64,000 nucleotides of DNA from CAWFKS01 sp963816435 (GTDB lineage: Bacteria > Pseudomonadota > Alphaproteobacteria > Rhizobiales > Rhizobiaceae), in contig CAWFKS010000012.1 in assembly GCA_963816435.1 (NCBI GenBank), positions 124,001 to 188,000 on the forward strand. The letters are read 5' to 3'. Below are positions 17,538 to 27,018 of the stretch, piece after piece. A program made the translations under genes and the position numbers. Under the pieces are notes generated by a model. The model was not told the DNA's origin. It worked only from the letters and a program-made list of their open reading frames with translations, and did no database searches. The stretch's first letter is position 1. Each line of letters opens with the position of its first letter.

Positions 17538-20500
17538 ATGAACGACACCGCTGAGAAGATCGACTATTCGGAAACGCTCTACCTGCCGAAGACAGAGTTT
17601 CCGATGCGCGCGGGCCTGCCGCAGAAGGAACCGCAACTCGTCGCCCGCTGGCAGGACATGAACCTTTACAAGCGCCTGCGCGAGGACGCCGCCGGCCGCC
17701 CAAAATACGTGCTGCACGACGGGCCGCCCTACGCCAACGGCAACATCCATATCGGTCATGCGCTCAACAAGATCCTGAAGGACGTCATCACGCGCTCCTT
17801 CCAGATGCGCGGCTACGACTCGAACTACGTGCCGGGCTGGGACTGTCACGGCCTGCCGATCGAATGGAAGATCGAGGAGCAGTATCGCGCCAAGGGGCTC
17901 GACAAGGACCAGGTGCCGGTCAACGAGTTCCGCAAGGAGTGCCGCGAATTCGCCCAGCACTGGATCGACGTGCAGACCGAGGAGTTCAAGCGCCTCGGCG
18001 TCGAGGGCGACTTCGCCAATCCTTACACGACCATGGCCTTCCACGCCGAGGCGCGCATCGCCGGCGAATTGTTGAAGTTCGCGACCTCCGGTCAGCTCTA
18101 TCGCGGGTCGAAGCCGGTCATGTGGTCGGTGGTCGAGCGCACCGCGCTGGCCGAGGCCGAGGTCGAATATCAGGACTACGAGTCCGACACGGTCTGGGTG
18201 AAGTTTCCGATTCTCCGCACGCTGGAACCTGGTGCGCCGCTCGAGCAGGGCGAAGCCTTCCGTGACGCTGCCCTTGCTCAAAACGCAGAGGGAGGTTCAC
18301 TCGGCGATCTGCAGGGGGCAACGGTCGTTATCTGGACCACCACGCCGTGGACCATCCCGGGCAATCGCGCCATCGCCTACTCTCCGCGGATTCATTACGC
18401 ACTTTATGAGGTGACGGCGGCGGAGAATGATTTCGGGCCACGTCCCGGCGAAAAGATGATCTTTGCCGAGAATCTGGCGGAGGAATCCTTCAACAAGGCG
18501 AAGCTGCAGTATCGCAAGCTTCGTGACGTCGATGCGAACGAACTGGCCTCGCTCATCTGCCTGCATCCGCTGCGCCAGTTCGGTGGAGGCTATGAATTCC
18601 CGGTTCCGCTTCTCCCCGGCGACCACGTTACCGACGATGCCGGCACCGGCTTCGTGCATACCGCGCCCGGCCATGGCAGCGAGGACTTCGAGGCGTGGAT
18701 GGACGCCGCCCCCGAACTGCGCGCCCGCGGGATCGACACTCACATCCCGTTCACCGTCGATGATGCCGGCTATTTCACCAAGGACGCGCCGGGCTTCGGA
18801 CCGGACCGCGAGGGCGGACCGGCGCGCGTCATCGACGACAACGGCAAGAAGGGCGACGCCAACAAGGCGGTCATCGAGGCGCTGATCGCAGGCAACATGC
18901 TGTTCGCGCGCGGCCGTCTCAAGCACTCCTATCCGCATTCCTGGCGGTCCAAGAAGCCGGTCATCTTCCGCAACACGCCGCAATGGTTCGTCCACATGGA
19001 CAAGGAACTGGACGGCTACGGCCTTTCGGCCGAAGGCCGAGCGTCCGACCGGACGCCGGGCGACGGTTCGCCCGCCTCAGCGGAGGCGTCCGCGCAGCGG
19101 ACTGCCGTGAGCGAAAAAAGCGACACGCTGCGCACGCGTGCCCTGAAGGCGATCGACGACACCCGCTTCGTGCCCAAGGCCGGCCAGACGCGCCTGCGCT
19201 CGATGATCGAGGAACGGCCCGACTGGGTGCTTTCGCGCCAGCGCGCCTGGGGCGTGCCGATCTGCGTCTTTGCCGACGATGACGGCGAGGTGCTGAAGGA
19301 CGAGGCGGTCAACGCGCGCATCGTCGAGGCCTTCGAGGCCGAGGGCGCGGACGCCTGGTTCGCCGACGGCGCCAAGGAACGCTTCCTCGGCAACGACCAC
19401 GATCCGGCGAAGTGGCACCAGGTCATGGACATTCTCGACGTCTGGTTCGATTCCGGCTCCACCCACACCTTCACGCTGGAAGACCGGCCCGACCTGAAAT
19501 GGCCGGCCGACGTCTATCTCGAGGGTTCCGACCAGCATCGCGGCTGGTTCCATTCCTCGCTTCTGGAAAGCTGCGGCACCCGTGGCCGCGCGCCCTACGA
19601 CGCCGTCATCACCCATGGCTTCACCATGGCCGAGGATGGCCGCAAGATGTCCAAGTCGTTGGGAAACCAGGTGTTTCCGCAGGACGTGATGAAGCAGTCC
19701 GGCGCCGACATATTGCGCCTGTGGGTGATGAACACCGACTACTGGGAGGACCAGCGGCTCGGCAAGACCATCATCCAGACCAATATCGACGCCTACCGCA
19801 AGCTCAGGAACACCATCCGCTGGATGCTCGGCACGCTCGCCCACGACGAAGGCGAGGAGGTGGCCTTCGCCGATATGCCGGAGCTCGAAAAATTCGTTCT
19901 CCATCGCCTGTCCGAGCTCGATCAGCTCGTGCGCAAGGGCTACGACGACTTCGACTTCAAGCGCATCTCGCGCAGCCTGCTCGACTTCATGGTGATCGAG
20001 CTGTCGGCGTTCTACTTCGACGTGCGCAAGGATGCGCTCTACTGCGACGCGCCGTCGAGCACTCGTCGCAAGGCTGCGCTCGTCGTGGTGCGGCGCCTGT
20101 TCGACTGCCTCGTCACCTGGCTGGCGCCGATGCTGCCCTTCACCATGGAGGAGGCCTGGCTGGAGCGCTATCCGGACGCCGAGTCCGTGCATCTGGAGCA
20201 GTTCCGCGACGTCCCGACCGAGTGGCGCGACGCCGCGCTGGCCGCCAAGTGGCGCAAGGTGAGGCAGGTGCGCCGCGTCGTCACCGGCGCGCTCGAGATC
20301 GAGCGCAAGGAAAAGACCATCGGCTCGTCGCTGGAGGCCTCGCCGGTCGTCTACATCGCCGATCCGGAACTGCGCGCTGCCGTTGCGGATGTCGACATGG
20401 CCGAGATCTGCATCACCAGCGGCCTGAAACTGGAGGAAGGCGAGGGGCCTGCCGACGCCTATCGCTTCGACGAGGTGAAGGGCGTGGCGGTCGTCTTCGA

Positions 20501-20633
20501 GCGCGCCTCGGGCACCAAATGCGCGCGCTCGTGGCGTTACACGGACGACGTGGGTTCCGATCCGGAGTTCCCCGACGTTTCGGCGCGCGATGCCGCGGCG
20601 TTGCACGAACTGAAGGCGCTCGGACGGCTGTGA
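17538..20633 (+). CDS. ileS: Isoleucyl-tRNA synthetase
   Basis: Charges tRNA-Ile and edits misactivated valine. The 1031-residue class I synthetase has the HIGH motif (GNIHIGHAL, about residue 71), the editing domain with VIWTTTPWTIPGNRAI, the WDCHGLPIEWKIE segment and the KMSKS motif (KMSKSLGN, about residue 703). The C-terminal part ends HELKALGRL. It is longer than usual. An in-frame stretch at about residues 495-530 (between WFVHMDKELDG and TLRTRALKAIDDTRF), rich in Ala, Ser, Gly and Asp, is encoded by back-to-back DNA hairpins and looks like an inserted repeat. A second, milder extra stretch (EQGEAFRDAALAQNAEGG) precedes the editing motif. The frame is otherwise intact. Confidence 0.97.
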   Translation: MNDTAEKIDYSETLYLPKTEFPMRAGLPQKEPQLVARWQDMNLYKRLREDAAGRPKYVLHDGPPYANGNIHIGHALNKILKDVITRSFQMRGYDSNYVPGWDCHGLPIEWKIEEQYRAKGLDKDQVPVNEFRKECREFAQHWIDVQTEEFKRLGVEGDFANPYTTMAFHAEARIAGELLKFATSGQLYRGSKPVMWSVVERTALAEAEVEYQDYESDTVWVKFPILRTLEPGAPLEQGEAFRDAALAQNAEGGSLGDLQGATVVIWTTTPWTIPGNRAIAYSPRIHYALYEVTAAENDFGPRPGEKMIFAENLAEESFNKAKLQYRKLRDVDANELASLICLHPLRQFGGGYEFPVPLLPGDHVTDDAGTGFVHTAPGHGSEDFEAWMDAAPELRARGIDTHIPFTVDDAGYFTKDAPGFGPDREGGPARVIDDNGKKGDANKAVIEALIAGNMLFARGRLKHSYPHSWRSKKPVIFRNTPQWFVHMDKELDGYGLSAEGRASDRTPGDGSPASAEASAQRTAVSEKSDTLRTRALKAIDDTRFVPKAGQTRLRSMIEERPDWVLSRQRAWGVPICVFADDDGEVLKDEAVNARIVEAFEAEGADAWFADGAKERFLGNDHDPAKWHQVMDILDVWFDSGSTHTFTLEDRPDLKWPADVYLEGSDQHRGWFHSSLLESCGTRGRAPYDAVITHGFTMAEDGRKMSKSLGNQVFPQDVMKQSGADILRLWVMNTDYWEDQRLGKTIIQTNIDAYRKLRNTIRWMLGTLAHDEGEEVAFADMPELEKFVLHRLSELDQLVRKGYDDFDFKRISRSLLDFMVIELSAFYFDVRKDALYCDAPSSTRRKAALVVVRRLFDCLVTWLAPMLPFTMEEAWLERYPDAESVHLEQFRDVPTEWRDAALAAKWRKVRQVRRVVTGALEIERKEKTIGSSLEASPVVYIADPELRAAVADVDMAEICITSGLKLEEGEGPADAYRFDEVKGVAVVFERASGTKCARSWRYTDDVGSDPEFPDVSARDAAALHELKALGRL
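19020..19102. repeat. Array of five short palindromes inside ileS
   Basis: Five consecutive stems occur in 83 bases: 19020-19038 (GGCCTT/AAGGCC), 19041-19056 (GCGTCCG/CGGACGC), 19057-19074 (CGGGCG/CGCCCG), 19074-19087 (GCCTC/GAGGC) and 19088-19102 (GTCCGC/GCGGAC). They are in frame and encode the extra low-complexity segment of IleRS. The style resembles the intergenic hairpins at 11.5-12.4 kb, suggesting a palindromic element inserted into coding sequence. Confidence 0.65.
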
Positions 20634-20787
20634 CCGTCGACGCCGGCGGGGATTCATTGCCGGGAAAGGCCCGGTGAGGTAAAAGCGCCCAGCCTTTCCG
20701 TCATCTTGTCGCCGGATTCCTGCGCGACCTGACGGCGGACAGGCGCGGGCGCAAAGCCGCGCGAATGTCGAGAGAGGCGGGTACTAC

Positions 20788-21480
20788 GTGAAAGAACTGA
20801 CGATTTCCCGGAGCGGCCGTATCGGTCTCCTGGTCGCGGCATTTGCCGTTTCAGGCGCCGCGCTGAGCGCATGCTCACCGACCTATGGAACGGGAACGCC
20901 CGCGGGCGAGCAACTGTTCGAGGATGTTTCCTCGATGGCCTCGTTTGGTCCCAAGCAGCAGCAGCATATCGACTACAAGCCGCGTCCGGACCTGGTGAAG
21001 CCCGAAAACACCGAGGTGCTGCCGCCGCCTCAGGAGAATGTGGCGTCGTCCGACAATCCCGAGTGGCCCGAATCGCCCGAGCAGCGCCTCGCGCGCATTC
21101 GCGCCGATGCGACCGCCAATCGAGACAAGCCCGGCTTCAAGCCAGACGTCGTCTATGATCTCGATCCCGCGGCTGGCGCGGATGTACAGGCAAAAGAAGA
21201 GGCCAGTTGCCTCAGGTGCGTGGCGGACGTGAGTGCATCGTCTGCGGGCGCCGCGGCGAGGCGCGCCGAGATCAACAAGCGTCTTGCCGAACGCAAGCAG
21301 GGCAGTGCGACGCAACGGAGATACCTGAGCGAGCCACCGGTCGACTACCGCGTTCCGGCCGCCAGTGCTCCCTCGGGCGACGTCGGCGAAGACGAGTGGA
21401 AGAAGGAGCGGGAGGCCCGCCGTGCCGCGCGTGAGAAGAGCGGCAAGCACAGCTGGCGCGATCTCGTTCCCTGGCTCTGA
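20788..21480 (+). CDS. Putative lipoprotein of unknown function
   Basis: A 230-residue protein with a lipoprotein signal: basic N-terminus, hydrophobic core LLVAAFAVSGAA and lipobox LSAC (about residues 26-29), so it is probably anchored to a membrane by lipidation. The rest is hydrophilic and rich in Pro, Glu and Ala, with a Lys/Arg/Glu-rich helix near the C-terminus (EREARRAAREKSGKHSW) and one CLRC pair. The start is a GTG after GAGAGGCGG. It follows ileS by about 150 bases on the same strand. I recognise no domain; similar proteins occur at this place in other Rhizobiales as far as I recall. Confidence 0.7.
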   Translation: MKELTISRSGRIGLLVAAFAVSGAALSACSPTYGTGTPAGEQLFEDVSSMASFGPKQQQHIDYKPRPDLVKPENTEVLPPPQENVASSDNPEWPESPEQRLARIRADATANRDKPGFKPDVVYDLDPAAGADVQAKEEASCLRCVADVSASSAGAAARRAEINKRLAERKQGSATQRRYLSEPPVDYRVPAASAPSGDVGEDEWKKEREARRAAREKSGKHSWRDLVPWL

Positions 21481-21510
21481 TCCGTAGCGCCCAGAGGTGA
21501 TGGCGCGGCC

Positions 21511-21972
21511 CTATTCGCCGCGCCTTTCCCGGAAGAAGTCCCTGAGCAGCAACGCCGATTCGGTTTCGGCGATGCCGGGATAGATTTCGGGCGCGTGGTG
21601 GCAGGTCGGCAGCGCGAAGAAGCGGGCGCCGCTCACCACCGCTCCCCCCTTTTCATCCACGGCACCGAAATAGAGCCGACGAATCCGGGCGAACGAGATC
21701 GCCGCCGCACACATCGTGCAGGGCTCCAGCGTCACATACAGATCCGCGCCGCTGAGGCGCTCCGTGCCGAGTGTCGCGCAGGCCTCGCGGATGACCAGCA
21801 ACTCGGCGTGCGCCGTCGGGTCGCCGAGTTCGCGGGTCCGGTTGCCGGCTCTGGAGATGATCTTTCCGGCAGACACGACAACGGCGCCGACAGGAACCTC
21901 GCCGCGCTCGGCCGCCGCGCGGGCCTCCGCCAGCGCCACCGACATGAATTCCGGGCGTTTGCCTTCAGGCAT
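21511..21972 (-). CDS. tadA: tRNA(Arg) adenosine-34 deaminase
   Basis: TadA converts the wobble adenosine 34 of tRNA-Arg(ACG) to inosine. The 153-residue protein has the cytidine/deoxycytidylate deaminase zinc motif: His55-Ala-Glu57 (HAE) and Pro84-Cys85-Thr-Met-Cys88 (PCTMC). The surrounding pattern (GEVPVGAVVV, ARIRRLYFGA, CHHAPEIYPGI) is typical of bacterial TadA rather than free-nucleoside deaminases. It is divergent from the pseudouridine synthase gene downstream. Note that the name collides with the pilus ATPase tadA; this is the RNA enzyme. Confidence 0.94.
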   Translation of the reverse strand: MPEGKRPEFMSVALAEARAAAERGEVPVGAVVVSAGKIISRAGNRTRELGDPTAHAELLVIREACATLGTERLSGADLYVTLEPCTMCAAAISFARIRRLYFGAVDEKGGAVVSGARFFALPTCHHAPEIYPGIAETESALLLRDFFRERRGE

Positions 21973-22042
21973 GGGCGCGACAAATTCCTCGCAAGCGATC
22001 TGCGGCTTTGGTAGTTACCCGCCGCAGCACATAAAGGCCACC

Positions 22043-23674
22043 ATGAACGATCGACCAGACAAGACGCGTCCCGGCAGACCGAAAAAGCCACGGCCGCCCC
22101 GCCGGCAACGAGGGCGGAGGGGATGCGCGAAGCCGAAAACTCCGTCCGACCAGTCCGCGGCGCAGACTGCGCTGGCCGGCGCGCCCGAGCGCATAGCCAA
22201 GCGGCTGGCGCGTTCCGGCGTCGCCTCGCGCCGCGACGCCGAGGCGATGATTGCCGAGGGCCGGGTCAAGGTGAACGGCAAGGTGCTCGACAGCCCCGCC
22301 TTCAACGTCCAGCCCACCGATCGCATCGAGGTCGACGACGCGGAGATCGCGGCGCCGGAGCGCACGCGCCTGTTCCTGTTCCACAAGCCCGCCGGCGTGG
22401 TGACAACCAACCGCGACCCCGAGGGCCGCCGCACCGTCTTCGACGTGCTGCCGAAGGACCTGCCGCGGCTGATGACCGTCGGCCGGCTCGACATCGGCAC
22501 CGAGGGCCTGCTGCTCCTGACCAACGACGGCGGCCTGGCGCGCGTGCTCGAGCTGCCGGCGACCGGGTGGCTGAGGCGCTACCGCGTGCGCGTTCACGGC
22601 AAGGTGGACCCCAAGGCGCTGGAAGACCTGCGCGAGGGTATCGCCGTCGACGGCGTCTTCTACGGTGCCGTCGAGGCGACGCTGGATCGCGAGATGGGCA
22701 CCAACGCCTGGCTCACCGTCGGCCTGCGAGAGGGCAAGAACCGCGAGGTGAAGAACATCCTGTCGGCGCTGGGACTGGATGTGACCAGGCTCATCCGCGT
22801 CTCCTACGGGCCGTTTCAGCTTGCCGACCTGCCCGAGGGCACGGTTCGCGAGATCAGGGGCCGCACGCTGCGCGACCAGCTCGGCGAGCGGCTGATCGCC
22901 GAGGCCGGCGCCAATTTCGATGCACCGGTAGCGGTTCCGTTTTCCTCGAAATCCGAGACGAAAAAGGCAGGTGACGAGAGTTCCGCGCGCGAAGCTCGCG
23001 GGCCGCGTCAGAATGCCAAGCGCCGGCGCGAGGAGGGCCGCGAATCCGCCCTCGGCCGCCTGCAGACGAAGCCGCCGCGTCCCGGCAAGCGTGAGCGCGA
23101 AACCGCCGGGCGGAATGCACCCAAGTCTGGGAGGGCCGGCGGCGACCGCGACGCCGCGGAGGCGGAAAAGACGGAGCAACGCGGCCGCCGCACCTCGAAC
23201 GTGTGGATGGCGCCCGGCGCGCGCCCGCTGAGCGACAAGCAGAAGGCCGAGAAGGCGGAGCGCACCGAAGGCCGCCGCTATGCCGGCAAGCCCAAGCCGC
23301 AGGGGGCGCCCGGCCGTGTCGGCGCGCCGGACGAGGGCGAACGGCGTCCCCGGCGGAGCGAAGGCGACAGGCCGGCCGCGCGTTCGGGCGGAAAGCCCTC
23401 CGGCGGGAGCGGCCAGCGAAGAGACGACAAGCCGGGAGCTTCCGCTGGTCGGTCGTGGACCGACCGAAAGGGGGAGGGGCCGCGCGGCAAGTCGGGTGGC
23501 CAGGGCGCCAAGCCCGGCGGGCAAGGCGGCAAGCCGCGCCCGAACCGGACCGGCCCCTCGGACCGTTCCGGCAATGCGGGCAAGCGCCCGTCTTCATCCG
23601 GCGGTCCCGCGCGCGGCAAGCGCGGGGACGGCGGTCGTCCGGCAGGGCCGCGCAAGCCGCGGGATCGCAACTAG
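22043..23674 (+). CDS. rluB: RluB-family 23S rRNA pseudouridine synthase with long basic tail
   Basis: Isomerises a uridine in 23S rRNA helix 80-90 (RluB/RsuA family). The 543-residue protein starts MNDRPDKTRPGRPKK and has a basic leader. The S4 RNA-binding domain is RIAKRLARSGVASRRDAEAMIAEGRVKVNG. The catalytic domain has the Asp-containing motif GRLDIGTEGLLLLTNDG and the KNREVKNILSALGL segment. From about residue 300 to the end it is a low-complexity tail rich in Gly, Arg, Lys, Pro and Ser, about 240 residues, much longer than in E. coli RluB. The tail may bind RNA nonspecifically. rsmD starts at the very next base, so the two are in one operon. Confidence 0.9.
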   Translation: MNDRPDKTRPGRPKKPRPPRRQRGRRGCAKPKTPSDQSAAQTALAGAPERIAKRLARSGVASRRDAEAMIAEGRVKVNGKVLDSPAFNVQPTDRIEVDDAEIAAPERTRLFLFHKPAGVVTTNRDPEGRRTVFDVLPKDLPRLMTVGRLDIGTEGLLLLTNDGGLARVLELPATGWLRRYRVRVHGKVDPKALEDLREGIAVDGVFYGAVEATLDREMGTNAWLTVGLREGKNREVKNILSALGLDVTRLIRVSYGPFQLADLPEGTVREIRGRTLRDQLGERLIAEAGANFDAPVAVPFSSKSETKKAGDESSAREARGPRQNAKRRREEGRESALGRLQTKPPRPGKRERETAGRNAPKSGRAGGDRDAAEAEKTEQRGRRTSNVWMAPGARPLSDKQKAEKAERTEGRRYAGKPKPQGAPGRVGAPDEGERRPRRSEGDRPAARSGGKPSGGSGQRRDDKPGASAGRSWTDRKGEGPRGKSGGQGAKPGGQGGKPRPNRTGPSDRSGNAGKRPSSSGGPARGKRGDGGRPAGPRKPRDRN

Positions 23675-24229
23675 ATGCGGATAGTCGGCGGCGAGTTCAG
23701 GGGGCGGCCGCTGGCGACGCCGAAGAGCAGCGCCATTCGCCCCACCACCGACCGCACCCGCGAGGCCGTCTTCAACGTGCTCGCACATCGCTTCCCCGAA
23801 CGGCTCGAGGGCGCGCGCGTGCTCGACCTGTTCGCCGGCACCGGCGCGCTCGGGCTGGAGGCCTTGTCGCGCGGTGCGGCGATGTGTCTCTTCATCGAGG
23901 AATCGGCCGAGGGTCGCGGCCTGATCCGCGAGAATGTGGAAGCCTTCGGGCTGCAGGGCCGCACCAAGATATTCCGCCGCGATGCCACCACGCTGGGCGA
24001 GGTCGGCACCATGCAGCCCTTTGGGCTGCTGCTCGCGGACCCGCCCTACGGCAAGGGGTTGGGCGACAGGGCGCTGCGCTCGGCGCGCGACGGTGGCTGG
24101 CTGGTGCCCGGCGCGCTTTGCGTGATCGAGGAAGCGGCCGGCGCGCCCTTCGACGCCGGCGCCGGCTTTGCGCTTGCCGACGAGCGCCTATATGGCGACA
24201 CGATCGTGCGATTCCTCGAGGCCGCCTGA
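23675..24229 (+). CDS. rsmD: 16S rRNA (guanine-966-N2)-methyltransferase
   Basis: RsmD methylates G966 of 16S rRNA. The 184-residue protein begins MRIVGGEFRGRPLATP and has the family signature RPTTDRTREAVFN. SAM binding is at VLDLFAGTGALGLEALSRGA and the catalytic tetrad is DPPY (LLADPPYGKG). Size and motifs are standard. The ATG directly follows the stop of the pseudouridine synthase gene without a spacer, indicating translational coupling. Confidence 0.95.
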   Translation: MRIVGGEFRGRPLATPKSSAIRPTTDRTREAVFNVLAHRFPERLEGARVLDLFAGTGALGLEALSRGAAMCLFIEESAEGRGLIRENVEAFGLQGRTKIFRRDATTLGEVGTMQPFGLLLADPPYGKGLGDRALRSARDGGWLVPGALCVIEEAAGAPFDAGAGFALADERLYGDTIVRFLEAA

Positions 24230-24283
24230 CTTTGGCCACTCTTGCCCGACACTTCGGGCACAACCTCCAACCGGAAAAGGCAA

Positions 24284-25646
24284 ATGGCTGCTCAAATGCG
24301 CAAACCGGGGCTGGCGGCCTCCGTTCTCGCCGCCGTCCTGTTCGGCTTCGTCACGCTGGCAGCGGCGGCAGGCCCCGACGTCTCCACCTTCACGCTCGAC
24401 AATGGCATGGAGGTCGTCGTCATTCCCGATCATCGTGCGCCTGTCGTCACCCACATGGTCTGGTACAAGGTCGGCAGCGCCGACGAGCAGCGCGGCAAGT
24501 CCGGCATCGCGCATTTCTTCGAGCACCTGATGTTCAAGGGCACGAAGAACCATCCGGCCGGAGACCTCGACCACGCCGTCTCCGAGATCGGCGGCAACAA
24601 CAACGCCTTCACCACGCAAGACTACACCGCCTTCTACGAGGAGGTGGCGCCCTCGGCGCTCGAGACGATGATGTCGCTGGAAGCCGACCGCATGCACAAC
24701 CTCGTGCTGACCGACGACGTGATCAACACCGAGCGCGACGTCATCGTCGAGGAGCGGCTGATGCGCGTCGAAAGCAATCCCGGCGCGCTGCTGTCGGAAG
24801 AGACCGACGCCACCCTCTACCAGAACGAACCCTATGGCGTTCCGGTGATCGGCTGGATGCACGAGATCAAGCAGCTCAACCGCAAGGACGCGACCGACTT
24901 CTACAAGCGCTTCTATGCGCCCAACAACGCCATCCTGATCGTCGCCGGCGACACTGACGCCCGAGACGGTCCGCCGCATGGCCGAGGAAACCTACGGCAA
25001 GGTGCCGCGCGGGCCGGACCTGCCGCCGCGCATCCGGCCCACCGAGCCGGAGCAGAACACCAGCCGCACGGTGACGCTGAGGGACAAGCGCGTCAGCGTG
25101 CCGAGCTTCCAGAAGGCCTGGGTCGTACCCTCCTACGGCAGTGCCAAGCCGGGCCAGGCCGAGGCGCTCGACCTGCTGGCCGAGATCCTCGGCGGCGGCA
25201 TCCGCAGCCGGCTCTACCAGCAGCTTGTCGTCAAGGACGGCATCGCCGCTTCGGCCGGCGCCTACTACCGCGGCACCGCGCTGGACGACACCAGCTTCGG
25301 CGTCTACGGCACGCCGCGCGGCGGCGCCGACCTCGACGCGGTCCAGAACGCCGTCGACGCCGAGATCGCGCGCATCGCCGACGAAGGCGTCACCGATGAC
25401 GAGCTCGACGCCGCCAAGACCCGTTTCGTGCGCAGCATGATCTTCGCGCGCGACAGCCAGCAGGGCATGGCGCAGATCTACGGAACCACGCTGACCACCG
25501 GCGGCACGGTCGACGACGTCAAGGAGTGGCCGGACCGCATCCGCGCCGTCACCGCCGAGCAGATCCAGCAGGCGGCGGCGAAATATCTCGATCAGTCGCG
25601 CTCGGTCACCAGCTACCTCCTGCCCGCCACGGAGAAGACCCAATGA
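24284..25646 (+). CDS. M16 family zinc peptidase (catalytic subunit; one frameshift as read)
   Basis: An exported zinc protease of the pitrilysin family, about 453 residues after correction. The start MAAQMRKPGLAAS (AAAAGG upstream) leads into a signal peptide ending AAAAGPDV. The inverted zinc motif HFFEH (HxxEH) is present in SGIAHFFEHLMFKGT, with the downstream Glu in the ERDVIVEERLMR helix. The frame breaks at 24953, where an extra A in GACACTGACG interrupts GDLTPETVRRM; the second half then runs to KTQ. It overlaps the next M16 gene by 4 bases (ATGA). Together they should form the active and inactive halves of a periplasmic M16 heterodimer. Confidence 0.88.
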
Positions 25647-27008
25647 CAAGCATTCCGCCCGAGGCGCGCATCACCCCGCCGGAGCGCATGATGCGAGCCG
25701 CGTTCACCGCATTCCTTGCGATCGTATTCCTCACCTTCCCGGCGATCGCCGCGCACGCGGAGATGAACATCAGGAAGGTGGTTTCCGACAGCGGCGTCAC
25801 GGCGTGGCTGGTCGAGGATTACACCTTGCCGATCGTGACCATGAACTTCGCCTTCAGGGGCGCCGGGAGCACCCAGGATCCGGACGACAAGGACGGCCTG
25901 ATGAACCTGATGACCGGGCTCTTCGACGAGGGTGCCGGGGACATGGATTCGGAGACCTTCCAGAAGCGTCTGGACGAGGTCGGCGCGCAGATGAGCTTCA
26001 ACGCGAGCCAGGATGCCCTCTATGGTTCGATGGAAGTGCTGCAGGAAAACCGCAGCGACGCCTTCGACCTTTTGCGGATGGCTGTCGACCAGCCGCGCTT
26101 CGATCAGGGGCCGGTCGACCGCATCCGCGGCCAGATCGTGGCCGGCATCAAGGCCGACATGCGCGATCCCGGCAAGCTGGCGCAGATCGCCTTCTCCAAG
26201 GCGCTGTACGGCGACCATCCTTATGCGCGCCGGCCCGAAGGCACGCTGAAGAGCCTGCCGGACATCACGCCCGCCGATCTGCACGCCGCCCACGACCGTC
26301 TGCTGGCGCGCGACAATCTCGTTGTCGGCGTGGTCGGCGCGATCGACGCTGAAACGTTGAAGACCGAGCTCGACCGCATCTTCGGCAGCCTGCCGGAGAA
26401 GCCGGACCTGCGGCCGGTGCCCGATGCCGACCTTCATCTCGACCAGACGGTGCGGCTGCCGCTCGACGTGCCCCAGGCCTCGCTGCAGATCGTCTATCCC
26501 GGCGTGGCGCGCGACGATCCACGCTTCTTCGCCGCCTATCTCATGAACCATATCCTCGGCGGTGGAACGTTCTCCTCGCGGCTTTTCGAGGAGGTTCGCG
26601 ACAAGCGCGGCCTCGCCTACGGGGTCAATTCGGGTCTTTCGAACCGCGACCATTCCAAGGCGCTCGTCATCGGCACGTCGACGGCGGCGGGACAGGCCGA
26701 CGAGACGCTGAAGGTCATCCAGGACGTCGTCGACAAGATGCGCGACAACGGACCCGACCGAGCAGGAACTGGTCGACGCCAAGAAATACGTGCTTGGAGC
26801 GTATGCGGTGAACAATCTCAATTCATCGAGCGCGATCGCCGGCACCTTGGTCGAGTTGCAGCTCGACGATCTCGGCATAGACTACATCGACCGCCGTGAC
26901 GCGCTGATCAACGCCGTCACGCTCGACCAGGTCGCGGCCGCGGCGAAGGACCTCTTGTCCGCCGCCCCGGCGGTGATGGTTATGGGGCCGCCTCAGGACG
27001 GGGGATGA
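25643..27008 (+). CDS. M16 family peptidase-like protein, non-catalytic subunit (one frameshift as read)
   Basis: The partner of the upstream M16 peptidase, about 454 residues after correction, with an N-terminal signal segment FLAIVFLTFPAIAAHAEM. At the place of the HxxEH zinc motif it reads GLMNLMTGLFDEGAG, so the catalytic ligands are missing, as in the noncatalytic subunits of bacterial M16 pairs. The C-terminal M16 domain (LGGGTFSSRLFEEVRDKRGLAYGV) is well conserved. The frame shifts near 26754 (extra C in GACCCGACCGAG); the rest continues TEQELVDAKKYVLGAYAVN to PPQDGG. The start overlaps the previous stop as ATGA, so the genes are coupled. Confidence 0.85.
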
Positions 27009-27018
27009 AACAGGGGAC

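Noticed and set aside
19077..20657. 526-codon minus-strand open frame over ileS
   Set aside because: Antisense to conserved ileS sequence, no recognisable domain and no ribosome site.
23203..24957. 584-codon open frame in another phase over the RluB tail, rsmD and M16 gene
   Set aside because: It is a +1 shadow of three conserved genes, extremely Arg-rich and without domain.
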